This document shows positions 16,651 through 25,486 of a stretch of DNA of 35,724 bases, in pieces. The notes below the pieces were generated by a model, which worked only from the letters and a program-made list of their open reading frames with translations, did not search any database and was not told the origin of the DNA. This stretch comes from Pseudoalteromonas atlantica. GTDB lineage: Bacteria > Pseudomonadota > Gammaproteobacteria > Enterobacterales > Alteromonadaceae. The stretch covers positions 1 through 35,724 of the forward strand of contig BJUT01000045.1 in NCBI GenBank assembly GCA_007988745.1, given 5' to 3'. Numbering within the stretch: position 1 is the stretch's first letter; the number at the start of each line of letters is the position of its first letter. The position numbers and the translations under genes were made by a program.

Positions 16651-17872
16651 TAACCTTTTCCAATATCCCTATAAACTCTTTGTAAAGTTTGGTTTGTTCA
16701 AAAGAAGCATCAATCCTTTCCTTGGCTTCTTTACGTATTTTTTCGATATTTATTTCATCATTTGCTATTTTTAAAGCCACTTTAGCTATTTCTTCGGCAT
16801 TACGCTCTGGTACTAAAAAGCCACTTTTCGAGTCAGTTATTAATTCTGGTATACCACTATGGTAAGTAGATACAGCAATTAGGCCCATGGCCATAGCTTC
16901 CATTAAGGACACTGGAATGCCTTCCATATCTCCTGACTTTGCTGTTATTGATGGCAATAAAAATACATCTGACACATTAAGTAGCTCTGAGACTTTATTT
17001 TGTGGCTGAAAGCCTAATAATTTTACATTTTTTAATGCTAATTTAGCTATTTGATTTTCAATATCACTTTTTAATTCGCCGCCACCAATAATACTGTATT
17101 CAAACTCAACTCCTTGGTTTTGCAATATAGCCATTGCATCTAGCGCGTATGTAAGCCCTTTTTTTTCTGTAAAGCGAGCGACGGTGATAATTTTAAGCTT
17201 TTTAAATAAAGGCTTATCAAAACTCCTACACTTAAACTGCTTACTATCTATCCCCATGCGATTGACTTTTATTTTATTCTCAGGACAGCCTAGCTCTTCT
17301 AGCCTACTCCTCCACAGGTCACTAATAGGAACCATAAGTTCGCCGGTCATAAAGAGTTTTTTGTAGTCATCTTTGAATACTTTTAATATGGAATGAACAG
17401 AAATATCCGAACCATGGAAGATCGTTACAAGTTTACCCTTTAATAAATTTAGCTCTCTTAATTTGTTTGCTACTACGCCTGCAGTACCAAAATGGGCAAC
17501 AAAAACATCAGCTTTATATACCTTGCTATTTCGAGTAACAATACTAGGTAATAATAGTGACCGACTATGGATACCAAAACGATTAATATTTAATGCTTTT
17601 AATTTATTTTTTATGTTTAGTGGCTTAATTGTATTTAATATACGTTTAGCTCTAATATTAATCGCGCTATCTTGTGTTAATTCGCTTGTTAAGTAAGTCG
17701 TTTTTTCTATTAGTGAGTAGTCTATTACAGATTGGTGGCACTGCGCTATATTACCCTTGCGAGTAGCAATAATATTGACTTCATTTCCAAGTTTGATCAG
17801 CCCAATGATCTGATTAATAACAAATGTTTCTGAGGGTTCTGGAAATTGGTTCAAAAAGAACGTAATTTTCAT
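16640..17872 (-). CDS. wcaL: WcaL-like family 4 glycosyltransferase
   Basis: A GT-B glycosyltransferase of 410 residues that closely follows colanic-acid WcaL as I remember it: FLNQFPEPSETFVINQI at the N-terminus (6-22), ADVFVAHFGTAGVVANKLREL (121-141), TIFHGSDIS (150-158), LMVPISDLWRSRLEELGCP, VARFTEKKGL (231-240) and EX7E as E317/E325 in DMEGIPVSLMEAM. In colanic acid synthesis WcaL works near the end of repeat-unit assembly, beside the WcaK pyruvyl transferase, and the same pair occurs here. The start overlaps wcaK by 4 bases. Acceptor sugar in this organism is unknown. Confidence 0.88.
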   Translation of the reverse strand: MKITFFLNQFPEPSETFVINQIIGLIKLGNEVNIIATRKGNIAQCHQSVIDYSLIEKTTYLTSELTQDSAINIRAKRILNTIKPLNIKNKLKALNINRFGIHSRSLLLPSIVTRNSKVYKADVFVAHFGTAGVVANKLRELNLLKGKLVTIFHGSDISVHSILKVFKDDYKKLFMTGELMVPISDLWRSRLEELGCPENKIKVNRMGIDSKQFKCRSFDKPLFKKLKIITVARFTEKKGLTYALDAMAILQNQGVEFEYSIIGGGELKSDIENQIAKLALKNVKLLGFQPQNKVSELLNVSDVFLLPSITAKSGDMEGIPVSLMEAMAMGLIAVSTYHSGIPELITDSKSGFLVPERNAEEIAKVALKIANDEINIEKIRKEAKERIDASFEQTKLYKEFIGILEKVNEQ

Positions 17873-19113
17873 TTTTTTCCGCTGATATTATTCAATGTAT
17901 TTTGTACCATCATCCTTACTTTTTGCCTTTCATGTTCAACCTGAACATTCATTTTTACTTTAACTTGCTCAATGTTGTTTAGTACTTCCTTTGCACTAGT
18001 TAATAAATTACCATCAAATAAGGTACTAATATCTTTTGAAAGCTCGGGCATTTCCAGCTGCGCCATAATGCCTTTAGATTTGTGCTCGTAATTTATCGCA
18101 ATTGCAGGCGTGCCAAAGTTCATTGAAATAATGGCGCTGTGTAGGCGAGTACCAATCGTTAAGATACAGTGGCTCAAGAAGCTTCCTATTTGTACATCGT
18201 TAAGTTCGTCCATAATGACATGACATTCAGGATTTTGTGTTAACGCTTGCACTTTTAAGGCAATCATACGGTCATCTCGCCAGTAGCTGTCTATACCTGT
18301 GCCTGTAGAACATATTGCAACTCGATAACCTTCTTGTATTAGCGCGTTTATTAAATCAGCAAAACGCTCTTCGTACTGAGCCTGAGTAACGCCTAACTGG
18401 CGATCAAAGGGGGCTAACTCCCTTAACGTAATAGCTATGACGGGTTTGTTTTCTAAAAGCTTGGCTAAATGAGGAAATAATGTAATTGGCGTATTTGGAA
18501 CAATCCAAGCTGTATCTGCGCCTTTCGTTACTTTAATATCAGCAACGTTAGATTTTTTCATTAAACCGTGACTCAACTCTTCCCTTAGCGCTAAAACTTC
18601 CACCCGTGAAAAAACAGTACTGGCTAATTTTGCATAACGTTTGCTATTAAAAGGCCCAACAGAGTGACCAATTAAAAATAGTTTTTTCTTAGCCAATAGC
18701 GCGCACAGAGCACTTTCAAATTTGGCTGGGCCATATAAGTCAACAAAGTTTGAGCCACCAACCTGAATGATAGCATCGTAATTATGCATTACATTAATTT
18801 GTTTTAATATGTGTTTTGGTAAATTAACAAAGTCTTCTTTTTTTAGCTTTCTAGCTAAATAATAACCCAAAAACCGACGGCTAAACCTTTTATACACTTT
18901 ATCTATAAATGAAGTTGCGCTGTCGTGGTACTGCTCGATAGGGTCTACGGTTAGTGTTTCATCAAGAATGTAACTTGAGCTCACAGGATAACGACTGTAA
19001 GCATCAATCATTACATCAGGATGCTGCAGTCTTAGTTCAGCCATTAAGCCTCTTAAAATTGCTGCGTCTCCTCTATTACCACACGTGTGATTACCTATTA
19101 ATAATAACTTCAT
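17869..19113 (-). CDS. wcaK: WcaK-like polysaccharide pyruvyl transferase
   Basis: Members of this family add a pyruvate ketal from phosphoenolpyruvate to a sugar of the repeat unit, creating a negatively charged group. The 414-residue protein follows Escherichia coli WcaK through most of its length: GNHTCGNRGDAAILRGL (7-23), SRYPVSS, YDAIIQVGGSNFVDLYG, LFLIGHSVGPF, AITLRELAPFD, and GTRLHSAIISMNFGTPAIAINYEHKS near the C-terminus. The start is 8 bases after the secretin gene stop. So a glycan-modifying enzyme is in the same transcript as the secretion machine. Family assignment is firm; the sugar that is pyruvylated is unknown. Confidence 0.92.
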   Translation of the reverse strand: MKLLLIGNHTCGNRGDAAILRGLMAELRLQHPDVMIDAYSRYPVSSSYILDETLTVDPIEQYHDSATSFIDKVYKRFSRRFLGYYLARKLKKEDFVNLPKHILKQINVMHNYDAIIQVGGSNFVDLYGPAKFESALCALLAKKKLFLIGHSVGPFNSKRYAKLASTVFSRVEVLALREELSHGLMKKSNVADIKVTKGADTAWIVPNTPITLFPHLAKLLENKPVIAITLRELAPFDRQLGVTQAQYEERFADLINALIQEGYRVAICSTGTGIDSYWRDDRMIALKVQALTQNPECHVIMDELNDVQIGSFLSHCILTIGTRLHSAIISMNFGTPAIAINYEHKSKGIMAQLEMPELSKDISTLFDGNLLTSAKEVLNNIEQVKVKMNVQVEHERQKVRMMVQNTLNNISGKK

Positions 19114-19121
19114 TCATTTAC

Positions 19122-21125
19122 TCATTTAATTGTAATTGGTGCGCTGTATAGCTCGGCCATAGCTTCACTGAATTCATCCACTTCAAAGCTCTCGTTTACA
19201 ACTTTTGTGGTAATTAACATAACTAGCTCAGTGCGGTCCAGTGAATCTACATTGCTTTTAAACAAGTTACCTATAATTGGGATTGTGCTTAATAACGGTA
19301 CACCATTGTTATACTTATTTTTCTTTTCTTGAATTAAGCCACCTAACGCTACTGTTTGGCCATCTGCTGATAAAATTTCAGAAGTGATCGCACGGTTTGT
19401 GATTGTAGGTGATGAACTCCCCCCAAGTTCATTTGGGTTTGCATCACTCACCGACATTGAAACACTCAATGTAATTACACCTTGAGAGTTAATAATGGGT
19501 GAGATAGACACATTTACACCTGTAGAGCGATATTGCACAGAGTTAGATACTGCGCTGTTGTTACCCAGGCTTTCTACTGTTTGCGTAATAATAGGCACTT
19601 GATCACCAGAGGTAATCGTTGCTGACTCACCGTCTCTTACTATTAAGTATGGTCTTGATATAACACGGGCATCGCTCACGCTGTCCTTCCAGTTGAAGGT
19701 TGCTTGCCAGTTACCACTTAACACCGCCCCAGCAATACTTCCGGAACTAGAAAGAGTTGCATTACTAGCAGAAAGCGATTCATTAGAATTTGAATTTTCA
19801 TAAAACCAGTCTATACCAGATGACATACTATCACCGAGTGTTACTTCCAAAATAGTCACATCAAGAATAACTTGTCCGGGTAGTACATCCATTTTTTGCA
19901 TTAACGATTCAACTAAGCGGTATTCATCGTTTGTTGCATAAAAGATCAGCGCATTTTGCTGCTTATCTAGGCTATAACGCATAGTACCGGTAGTACCACT
20001 AGATTTATTACTGTTGCCTTCACCTTTAGGCCTTTGTGTAGGTGTTTGCCCTGACAATAACCCATTTATCGACTCTAGCATTTCATCAGCTTTAGCAAAC
20101 TTTGGTTTGTACACAAAGTACTGCCTTTCATCACCCGCGATTGGCACATCTATTTTATTTGCCCAAAATGTAATTCTGTCGATTATTTTTTCACTCGCCG
20201 CATACGCTACAAATGCGTTAATACGAGGAATAGAAACAAACGAGGCATCGCCCTCTTTTGACACTTGCATTCCATCTTCGATTAACAGCTTTTCAATTTG
20301 TTCTATCCCTTCAATAGGCGAAATATTAGCAAATTCAATCAATCTAATTTGGCGACCATATGCACGAGGTACATCTAGCATATTAATTATTTTCATAGCG
20401 CGTAAAATTTCAGCTCGCTCGCCTTCTAAAATAATTAACTTTTGTAATGAATTAACAGTAACTTGGGCTGTGGATAGCTTTTTCATTATGCTAGTAATGT
20501 TTCGGCTACTACTATAAACATAAGGCACAATCTGTGTGATAGCACCCGATATGTCAGGGATATCCGCGGTATTATTACCTATACCAATTGCTATTGAATT
20601 CTTTTTATCTGAAGACGTTGCTTTAGAAAGATATAAAATATTATCTTTTCTTAATGTCCTTATTGCACTTTCTTCGAGTGTTCTTATCACAACCTCATAA
20701 AATGCAGCTCGTGATATAGGGCTCGATATATTTAATGTTATTTTTTCACCTGATGCCGCCAATTTCGGCGCAACCACGTAGTTAATATCTAAAAGGTCGT
20801 CAAATACACGGCTTGTAAACTCTTTTATAGACACTTCATCTGCAGAAAAAGTAATCGGCTCTCCGGTTAGTTTAGGCGCTTTTTTAGCTTCTTCTTCTAA
20901 ACGCGTTATGCCACCTAAATCTTGAACTTTTAATGAACTAAATTCAGCCTGCGTTTTAGCTTGCTCTTTAGCTATCTGCTCTTGTGTTTGTTTAATACCT
21001 GTTGTTTTTAGTATTGATCTATCTACTGCTAAATCGTTATCTCGTAATTTACTTGTTGTTGTACAACCAGATACTGCTAATGCGACTAAAACTAAAAGAG
21101 ATCCTTTTAATGGTTTATCAATCAT
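19122..21125 (-). CDS. gspD: GspD-type secretin (lipoprotein) of a type II secretion system
   Basis: The outer-membrane channel of the type II system. Of 667 residues, the first 21 form a lipoprotein signal with lipobox AVSGC (Cys21). N-domains follow: an N0-like ITFSADEVSIKEF region from about 92, then N1/N2 repeats. A Ser/Asn/Gly-rich linker precedes the C-terminal secretin domain (about 415-650), with VPIITQTVES, the DGQTVALGGLIQEKK strand and VPLLSTIPIIGNLFKS. No C-terminal S-domain for a pilotin is evident; the protein ends soon after the barrel. Lipidated secretins such as Pseudomonas HxcQ can self-pilot, which could apply here. The start overlaps gspC by 4 bases. MshL/PilQ identity is less likely given the complete gsp set. 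Confidence 0.9.
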   Translation of the reverse strand: MIDKPLKGSLLVLVALAVSGCTTTSKLRDNDLAVDRSILKTTGIKQTQEQIAKEQAKTQAEFSSLKVQDLGGITRLEEEAKKAPKLTGEPITFSADEVSIKEFTSRVFDDLLDINYVVAPKLAASGEKITLNISSPISRAAFYEVVIRTLEESAIRTLRKDNILYLSKATSSDKKNSIAIGIGNNTADIPDISGAITQIVPYVYSSSRNITSIMKKLSTAQVTVNSLQKLIILEGERAEILRAMKIINMLDVPRAYGRQIRLIEFANISPIEGIEQIEKLLIEDGMQVSKEGDASFVSIPRINAFVAYAASEKIIDRITFWANKIDVPIAGDERQYFVYKPKFAKADEMLESINGLLSGQTPTQRPKGEGNSNKSSGTTGTMRYSLDKQQNALIFYATNDEYRLVESLMQKMDVLPGQVILDVTILEVTLGDSMSSGIDWFYENSNSNESLSASNATLSSSGSIAGAVLSGNWQATFNWKDSVSDARVISRPYLIVRDGESATITSGDQVPIITQTVESLGNNSAVSNSVQYRSTGVNVSISPIINSQGVITLSVSMSVSDANPNELGGSSSPTITNRAITSEILSADGQTVALGGLIQEKKNKYNNGVPLLSTIPIIGNLFKSNVDSLDRTELVMLITTKVVNESFEVDEFSEAMAELYSAPITIK

Positions 21126-21616
21126 TTTGTTACTTCCTCAACACCATTTGTTTTTGTAATACTGACAATCTCAGGTTTGTACATTTTCAGTAAAACTTGT
21201 TCACCATTGTTAGCTAATTCAACCGCTGCTGCTAAAACTTCTTGTAGCTCCATCGATTCATACTTATCTCCTTTAGAGAGGTTAATTAATTCCTCTCCAT
21301 CAGGACTATTTATCCTTATCCTCGCATTAGCAATCTCACCGCTGGCGTAAACAGACACTAATGAAAGCGTTGCATCTATAATATCGGGACCTTTATCATC
21401 GTCCTCGTTGCTGTCTTTACCTATTTCTGTGTAATCAACGCCTAAGGTGCTCGCCAATTGCTCTATATCGAATTGAGTTTGTGCTACTCTACTTACATTT
21501 AATTTTACCGAAGCGGGCGCTTTTTTTTGATGACTTTGATTTCCGGGTAACAAAAAATCGCTTACCCATATAATTATCGCAATACATACGCATAAAAGTA
21601 TTAGTATATTTCTCAT
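21122..21616 (-). CDS. gspC: GspC-like inner-membrane protein (short)
   Basis: The type II component that links the inner-membrane platform to the secretin. It has one N-terminal membrane helix (about 3-22), a periplasmic linker with an Asp/Glu-rich patch, and a C-terminal beta-rich stretch (about 85-155: ATLSLVSVYASGEIANARIRI, INLSKGD) that fits the GspC homology region, where the GD of the turn is typical. At 164 residues it is much shorter than canonical GspC (about 270-300) and lacks room for a PDZ or coiled-coil domain. It overlaps gspM and gspD by 4 bases each. A PilP-like protein is the alternative. Confidence 0.75.
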   Translation of the reverse strand: MRNILILLCVCIAIIIWVSDFLLPGNQSHQKKAPASVKLNVSRVAQTQFDIEQLASTLGVDYTEIGKDSNEDDDKGPDIIDATLSLVSVYASGEIANARIRINSPDGEELINLSKGDKYESMELQEVLAAAVELANNGEQVLLKMYKPEIVSITKTNGVEEVTK

Positions 21617-22161
21617 GATCTTTTAAATACCCGCACAAACTCTATATTTGCAGTCACTTTATCAGGAGTCGCTTTTGTGCGCGAGAAAGAAACTTGCCTG
21701 ACACGATTACCTTTCTTAACGTTTTCGAGTTCATAAAGTAAATTTAAAACCTCGTTATAACTGCCTGATACGTTGAGTCTACCTGCATAAACAGAGTATG
21801 CATCGTTGATTTTTACTTCTCGAAAAGGGGCTTTGTTATTAATACTCAACTCATACCGCTCTACAGCCGCATCAATGACCTGAAGCCATAATAATGCAGG
21901 GTCCTGATTTTTATCTAAAGTAGGCAGCTGTGAGAAATCACTTAAGTTAGCTGCGATCGACTCGGAATTATTTTGCACCTGCTTATCTGAAGCTAGCAAG
22001 CTCTCCTGCTTCACTACTATTTTCTCTAAACTTTTTAGCTCATTTTTACTCGAATCTAACCAATCTAGCCAAGGGAAAACCAAAAATTCAAAACTTAAAA
22101 GCAACGCTATAGATATACCGCCCCACTTTTTTATAGATATAGATGATGCATTCACTTCCAT
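21613..22161 (-). CDS. gspM: GspM-like inner-membrane platform protein
   Basis: A bitopic protein of 182 residues: one membrane helix at about 15-33 (ISIALLLSFEFLVFPWLDWLD), a coiled-coil-forming stretch (about 35-70) and a periplasmic ferredoxin-like domain. This is the layout of GspM and PilO, which pair with GspL/PilN to hold the ATPase to the assembly platform. The similarity at residue level is low, so the name rests on topology, size and its place between gspL and gspC. The start overlaps gspL by 10 bases, and its stop overlaps gspC by 4. Confidence 0.72.
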   Translation of the reverse strand: MEVNASSISIKKWGGISIALLLSFEFLVFPWLDWLDSSKNELKSLEKIVVKQESLLASDKQVQNNSESIAANLSDFSQLPTLDKNQDPALLWLQVIDAAVERYELSINNKAPFREVKINDAYSVYAGRLNVSGSYNEVLNLLYELENVKKGNRVRQVSFSRTKATPDKVTANIEFVRVFKRS

Positions 22162-23111
22162 GTCACCTCAATAGTAAACGTTTCCAAACCTTGTTTGTTT
22201 TTTGTAACCGCTCGCGAAAATTTAGCCTCTTTGACAGATTCAGCACTAATTATTTGCTCAAGTATTTTTGTTGCGGAGTTCTCTGTTGTTCCAAATAGCT
22301 CAACTCCGGTAGGAATCACTTTAACTCGCTCTATAAATACATTATCGTCTTCTAGTTTTATTTGGCTCAACTTATCAAGCACATTTGGATTAGTCGCTAA
22401 AAATTCGATTAAACCCGACGCTAAAGTTAATTCCTGATTAGTTTCTTGACGCCCAGACAACACCTTTGTTACTGCCGCTTCATTTTGCAGCTTTTTATCA
22501 GCGTAATAATTAGTAGCTAATATTAGGTATGCACTCATCAAAATAGCTGTTGCACTTAATAATGATATTATTGCTATTATCAGGTTTCGATTGGAAAGCT
22601 TTTCGAACTTACTTACAGCTCTATTATTTAAGCCAAATAAACCCAATACGCTTAACCAGCTTAACCTACTTACGTGGCCTGACAAGTCAACCTTTTCTAC
22701 GTTATGCTTTATCAGTAAAGGCTGTGCTTCTGTTTCGGCAGTATCAGAATATAGAGGGACTATTAATTGGCAATCTGACGGAACCTTGCTCAAAACATCT
22801 TTAGGTACAACAAAATATGATACTGTAAATTGATTACTCTGCAGAGCTTCTATTGACCAATAAAAATCTCCATCCATAGGTGGTAATTGCAACTTTTCAG
22901 CTTGAATTATACTTTTTAGTTCAGTTATTGAGGTGTTCTCATAAGTCCGTGTTGTCGCCCAGAAAAGGTTACGATCCAAAAAGCAAGCTGTCATTAATCT
23001 CAGCTTGGGTTTACTTAATATGGTTTGCGATACAATACACTCTGCTGTCAGATGGTACTTGTAGTGGCAAAAAGCAGAGGGTGAACCTAACTTTTTTAAT
23101 AAGTTGTTCAT
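22152..23111 (-). CDS. gspL: GspL-like inner-membrane platform protein (short cytoplasmic domain)
   Basis: A bitopic protein of 319 residues with the membrane helix at about 177-199, a cytoplasmic N-terminal part of about 175 residues and a periplasmic C-terminal part of about 120. That is the GspL layout, in which the actin-like cytoplasmic domain binds the GspE N-terminus. The usual GspL is near 400 residues, so the cytoplasmic domain is reduced by roughly a third. The periplasmic part (FIERVKVIPTGVELFGTTENS) fits the family ferredoxin-like fold. Name supported mainly by topology and position. It overlaps gspK by 1 base and gspM by 10. Confidence 0.72.
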   Translation of the reverse strand: MNNLLKKLGSPSAFCHYKYHLTAECIVSQTILSKPKLRLMTACFLDRNLFWATTRTYENTSITELKSIIQAEKLQLPPMDGDFYWSIEALQSNQFTVSYFVVPKDVLSKVPSDCQLIVPLYSDTAETEAQPLLIKHNVEKVDLSGHVSRLSWLSVLGLFGLNNRAVSKFEKLSNRNLIIAIISLLSATAILMSAYLILATNYYADKKLQNEAAVTKVLSGRQETNQELTLASGLIEFLATNPNVLDKLSQIKLEDDNVFIERVKVIPTGVELFGTTENSATKILEQIISAESVKEAKFSRAVTKNKQGLETFTIEVTWK

Positions 23112-23950
23112 TATCTAAAAATCAACTCTTCATCTGTTATGGAGTATGGACGGAAGGATTCCTGTCCCCGTAATAAAATAAACTTTTTTGTTATTGAAAT
23201 ATTGTTATTTGAAGAAATTTTAATGAGGAAACGTCCGCTAGGATAACTTATATCCCCTTCTGATGTACTTTGCGCTCCCTGTTCAGAAATTCCTAGTGCG
23301 GAGTATAAAGATTTAGGCGTAAATTGTCGAACTATGTAGTCTCCCCCATACATTGTAATATAAGGTTGTATTTGTTCATATAAAGCTTCGTTGTCTAAAA
23401 CATACATCAGTTCTTTAGTTGTTTGAATAACTCCATTTTTAGGAAGCTCAGGTTGGGAGTAATCGCCTTTTTCAGCCCCCTCTAAATGTCTGAAGTTATC
23501 CTGGTCCTGCCAATCATCAAGCCTATCTTGAATTTTTAAAAGCTCTGTCTCTCCCACGCCTTGCAAGGCTAATAAGCGGTTAAAATCTTTTTTATTAAAT
23601 GGCACTAGAGAGACTAACCCACTTATATCTTGTACCGAAACACTGTACTCTCCTAGCTCTTTAGCTTCACCTGTAAAGCTTTTAGTAAAATCATTTTTAA
23701 TGGGCTTTCCTAAGTAATCAGCTCTAGGACCTAAAATATTAAAGTTACTTGTCATGTAACTGTAAATAATTTCTGCTTGAGCGGTTTCTAGATTTAAATA
23801 TGCATCTGTATTTTGCTTCACCATACCAGCCAAGCGGGCATTATTTTGTCCTTGGCCAGACATATACAGCATGATAACCGCCATTACAGCCGTAATCATT
23901 AAAACAACAATTAATGCGACTCCTCGGTTCGTTTTAACCTTCGAAAGCAT
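23111..23950 (-). CDS. gspK: GspK minor pseudopilin
   Basis: GspK caps the pseudopilus tip together with GspI and GspJ. The N-terminus NRGVALIVVLMITAVMAVIML has the prepilin-peptidase site after Gly10. As is typical for GspK, the glutamate at +5 is absent. The body of 279 residues contains the helical insert characteristic of GspK (LLALQGVGETELLKIQDRLDDW, about 126-147) and a DISGLVSL motif (about 108-115). It overlaps gspJ by 17 bases and gspL by 1, in the gspH-I-J-K order seen in canonical systems. Confidence 0.88.
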   Translation of the reverse strand: MLSKVKTNRGVALIVVLMITAVMAVIMLYMSGQGQNNARLAGMVKQNTDAYLNLETAQAEIIYSYMTSNFNILGPRADYLGKPIKNDFTKSFTGEAKELGEYSVSVQDISGLVSLVPFNKKDFNRLLALQGVGETELLKIQDRLDDWQDQDNFRHLEGAEKGDYSQPELPKNGVIQTTKELMYVLDNEALYEQIQPYITMYGGDYIVRQFTPKSLYSALGISEQGAQSTSEGDISYPSGRFLIKISSNNNISITKKFILLRGQESFRPYSITDEELIFR

Positions 23951-24620
23951 TGCTTGCCCCTAACTCAAAAGAAGTCAATTGAGGTACTTTAATAAGGATA
24001 TCTGACTGGCCCTCTATGGAAAATCTAATATATAATGGCATTAGCTTTCTTTTAAAAGCTGAGAATGAAGTACTCCATGATGGCTTTGGCTTTACTGTTA
24101 CATTTAAATATTCAGAATAAAAATTGCTTAATTCAAAGCTATTTTTCCAGCCAAAGTAGCTAATTGATAAGCCTTTACCTGACAAATAATTAATCGGTGT
24201 ACTGCACGTGTTATTTATAAGCTCTATATCTTCTAGTAAGAACATACCATATTCTATCTCACAATATTGCACCGTATCGTCAATCACTTTTAACGACGCC
24301 ACAGCCAAAGGAGAATTAACTTGTATAGGGGTATCGGTGATAAATGAAAAGCCATAAGCATTACCATGAAAAAAAGGAACCTGTTCCGCAAGCTCAGTCC
24401 TAAAAATAAATGGAATAAGCGAGTGGATTTGGTTATTAATTAATTTAATTGTGGACAATTTTTTAATTTGGTAATTCTTTTCTGATTTGGTTAGCTCACT
24501 AACAGAAAAGCGATAACTTGTAACTGATATACTCATAACTAGAGAAAATATTACCATTGCGACGAGTACTTCGATTAACGTAAAAGCCGACTGCCTCCCT
24601 TTATTGCTTCCAATATACAT
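23934..24620 (-). CDS. gspJ: GspJ minor pseudopilin
   Basis: A tip pseudopilin of 228 residues. The N-terminal motif is SA-FTLIEVLVAMVIFSLVM, with cleavage expected between Ala12 and Phe13 and Glu17 at +5. The residue before the cleavage site is Ala instead of the nearly invariant Gly, which is unusual but is tolerated by some prepilin peptidases. The remaining 200 residues form a beta-rich pseudopilin body. The gene overlaps gspI by 20 bases and gspK by 17. It is assigned as GspJ rather than GspI by its length and position. Confidence 0.85.
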   Translation of the reverse strand: MYIGSNKGRQSAFTLIEVLVAMVIFSLVMSISVTSYRFSVSELTKSEKNYQIKKLSTIKLINNQIHSLIPFIFRTELAEQVPFFHGNAYGFSFITDTPIQVNSPLAVASLKVIDDTVQYCEIEYGMFLLEDIELINNTCSTPINYLSGKGLSISYFGWKNSFELSNFYSEYLNVTVKPKPSWSTSFSAFKRKLMPLYIRFSIEGQSDILIKVPQLTSFELGASNAFEG

Positions 24621-25032
24621 CTTTAAATCTCAATATTGTCTTTTCTTGGCTTTTCTGACTAACAGTTACTTCGTACAGTTCTAAATTATCCTCTTTTTTG
24701 TCAGTATCCTGTGTCGTTTCGGAGGAAATAAAACGCACTACAGGCTTTGATTTAATCACCTCTACATGCCATTTATATTCATTAGTGCCTATCTTATAAC
24801 TACCTTGCGTTATATTTTCATATTGATATTTGTAACTCACAAAATCTTTTATATATTCGGCAAGTAAACCCCGAGATATATTATTTTTTAGCTTTTGCTC
24901 ATGTAGCATTGACGCTCGAGATACAAAACTAATTGCGCTAACAGCTATAAATAAGATAATAGAAGCAATTAATACCTCTATAAGCGTCATTCCCTTGCTA
25001 TATCTCAATTTTTTCTCTCTTTTGAGTTCCAT
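24601..25032 (-). CDS. gspI: GspI minor pseudopilin
   Basis: A small minor pseudopilin of 143 residues. The prepilin-peptidase site is KG-MTLIEVLIASIILFIAV, cleaved after Gly14, with Glu19 at +5 of the mature chain, and a 20-residue hydrophobic helix follows. The size and the methionine at +1 are typical of GspI. It is embedded between gspH (35-base overlap) and gspJ (20-base overlap), so translation is tightly coupled. Confidence 0.85.
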   Translation of the reverse strand: MELKREKKLRYSKGMTLIEVLIASIILFIAVSAISFVSRASMLHEQKLKNNISRGLLAEYIKDFVSYKYQYENITQGSYKIGTNEYKWHVEVIKSKPVVRFISSETTQDTDKKEDNLELYEVTVSQKSQEKTILRFKDVYWKQ

Positions 25033-25486
25033 TTATGCCAATCGTTATTACTACTTTATTGAAGTAGCTTTGTGCATCAAAAATAAAAGACTTATCTTGT
25101 AATGTTAATTTATTAAATTCAATTTTTTTAATTAACCGCTCTAGATTCTCAGCGTCTTTATTTTCATCTTGTAAATTTTGTTCATCATCAAGATTTTTCG
25201 TTTCATCTTTGATTTCATTCATTCCTGCATCAGATTGCGGTATTTTTTGTTCGTAAACTCTTAATGTATTTTCGTTTAAAACTAACTTTAATGAACCGCC
25301 CTTATAAACACTGTACTCTTTAGCAAAAGTTATAATTGAATAGAGCTGTTTTTTTTCGCTATAGAGTTTAGCTTGATCAAATTGTTTCCACATATTTGGT
25401 AGAACAAACGATGTTGCTAACCCAATCAGCACCAATACGATAAGTAGCTCTATTAATGTAAACCCTTTATATTTAGAATGAGACAT
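24998..25486 (-). CDS. gspH: GspH minor pseudopilin
   Basis: A minor pseudopilin of 162 residues with the site KG-FTLIELLIVLVLIGLATS, cleaved after Gly8, with Glu13 at +5. The fold-defining LPNMWKQFDQAK follows the helix, as expected for GspH. A run rich in Asp, Glu, Asn and Gln (about residues 83-115) looks like a disordered or extended acidic loop inserted in the body. It overlaps gspF by 14 bases and gspI by 35. Confidence 0.82.
   Translation of the reverse strand: MSHSKYKGFTLIELLIVLVLIGLATSFVLPNMWKQFDQAKLYSEKKQLYSIITFAKEYSVYKGGSLKLVLNENTLRVYEQKIPQSDAGMNEIKDETKNLDDEQNLQDENKDAENLERLIKKIEFNKLTLQDKSFIFDAQSYFNKVVITIGINGTQKREKIEI

Noticed and set aside
20014..20517. 167-codon open frame antisense to the secretin gene
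   Set aside because: It lies wholly within a well-supported gene, has Ser/Ile/Cys-rich composition typical of an antisense shadow, and has no ribosome-binding site or recognisable domain.
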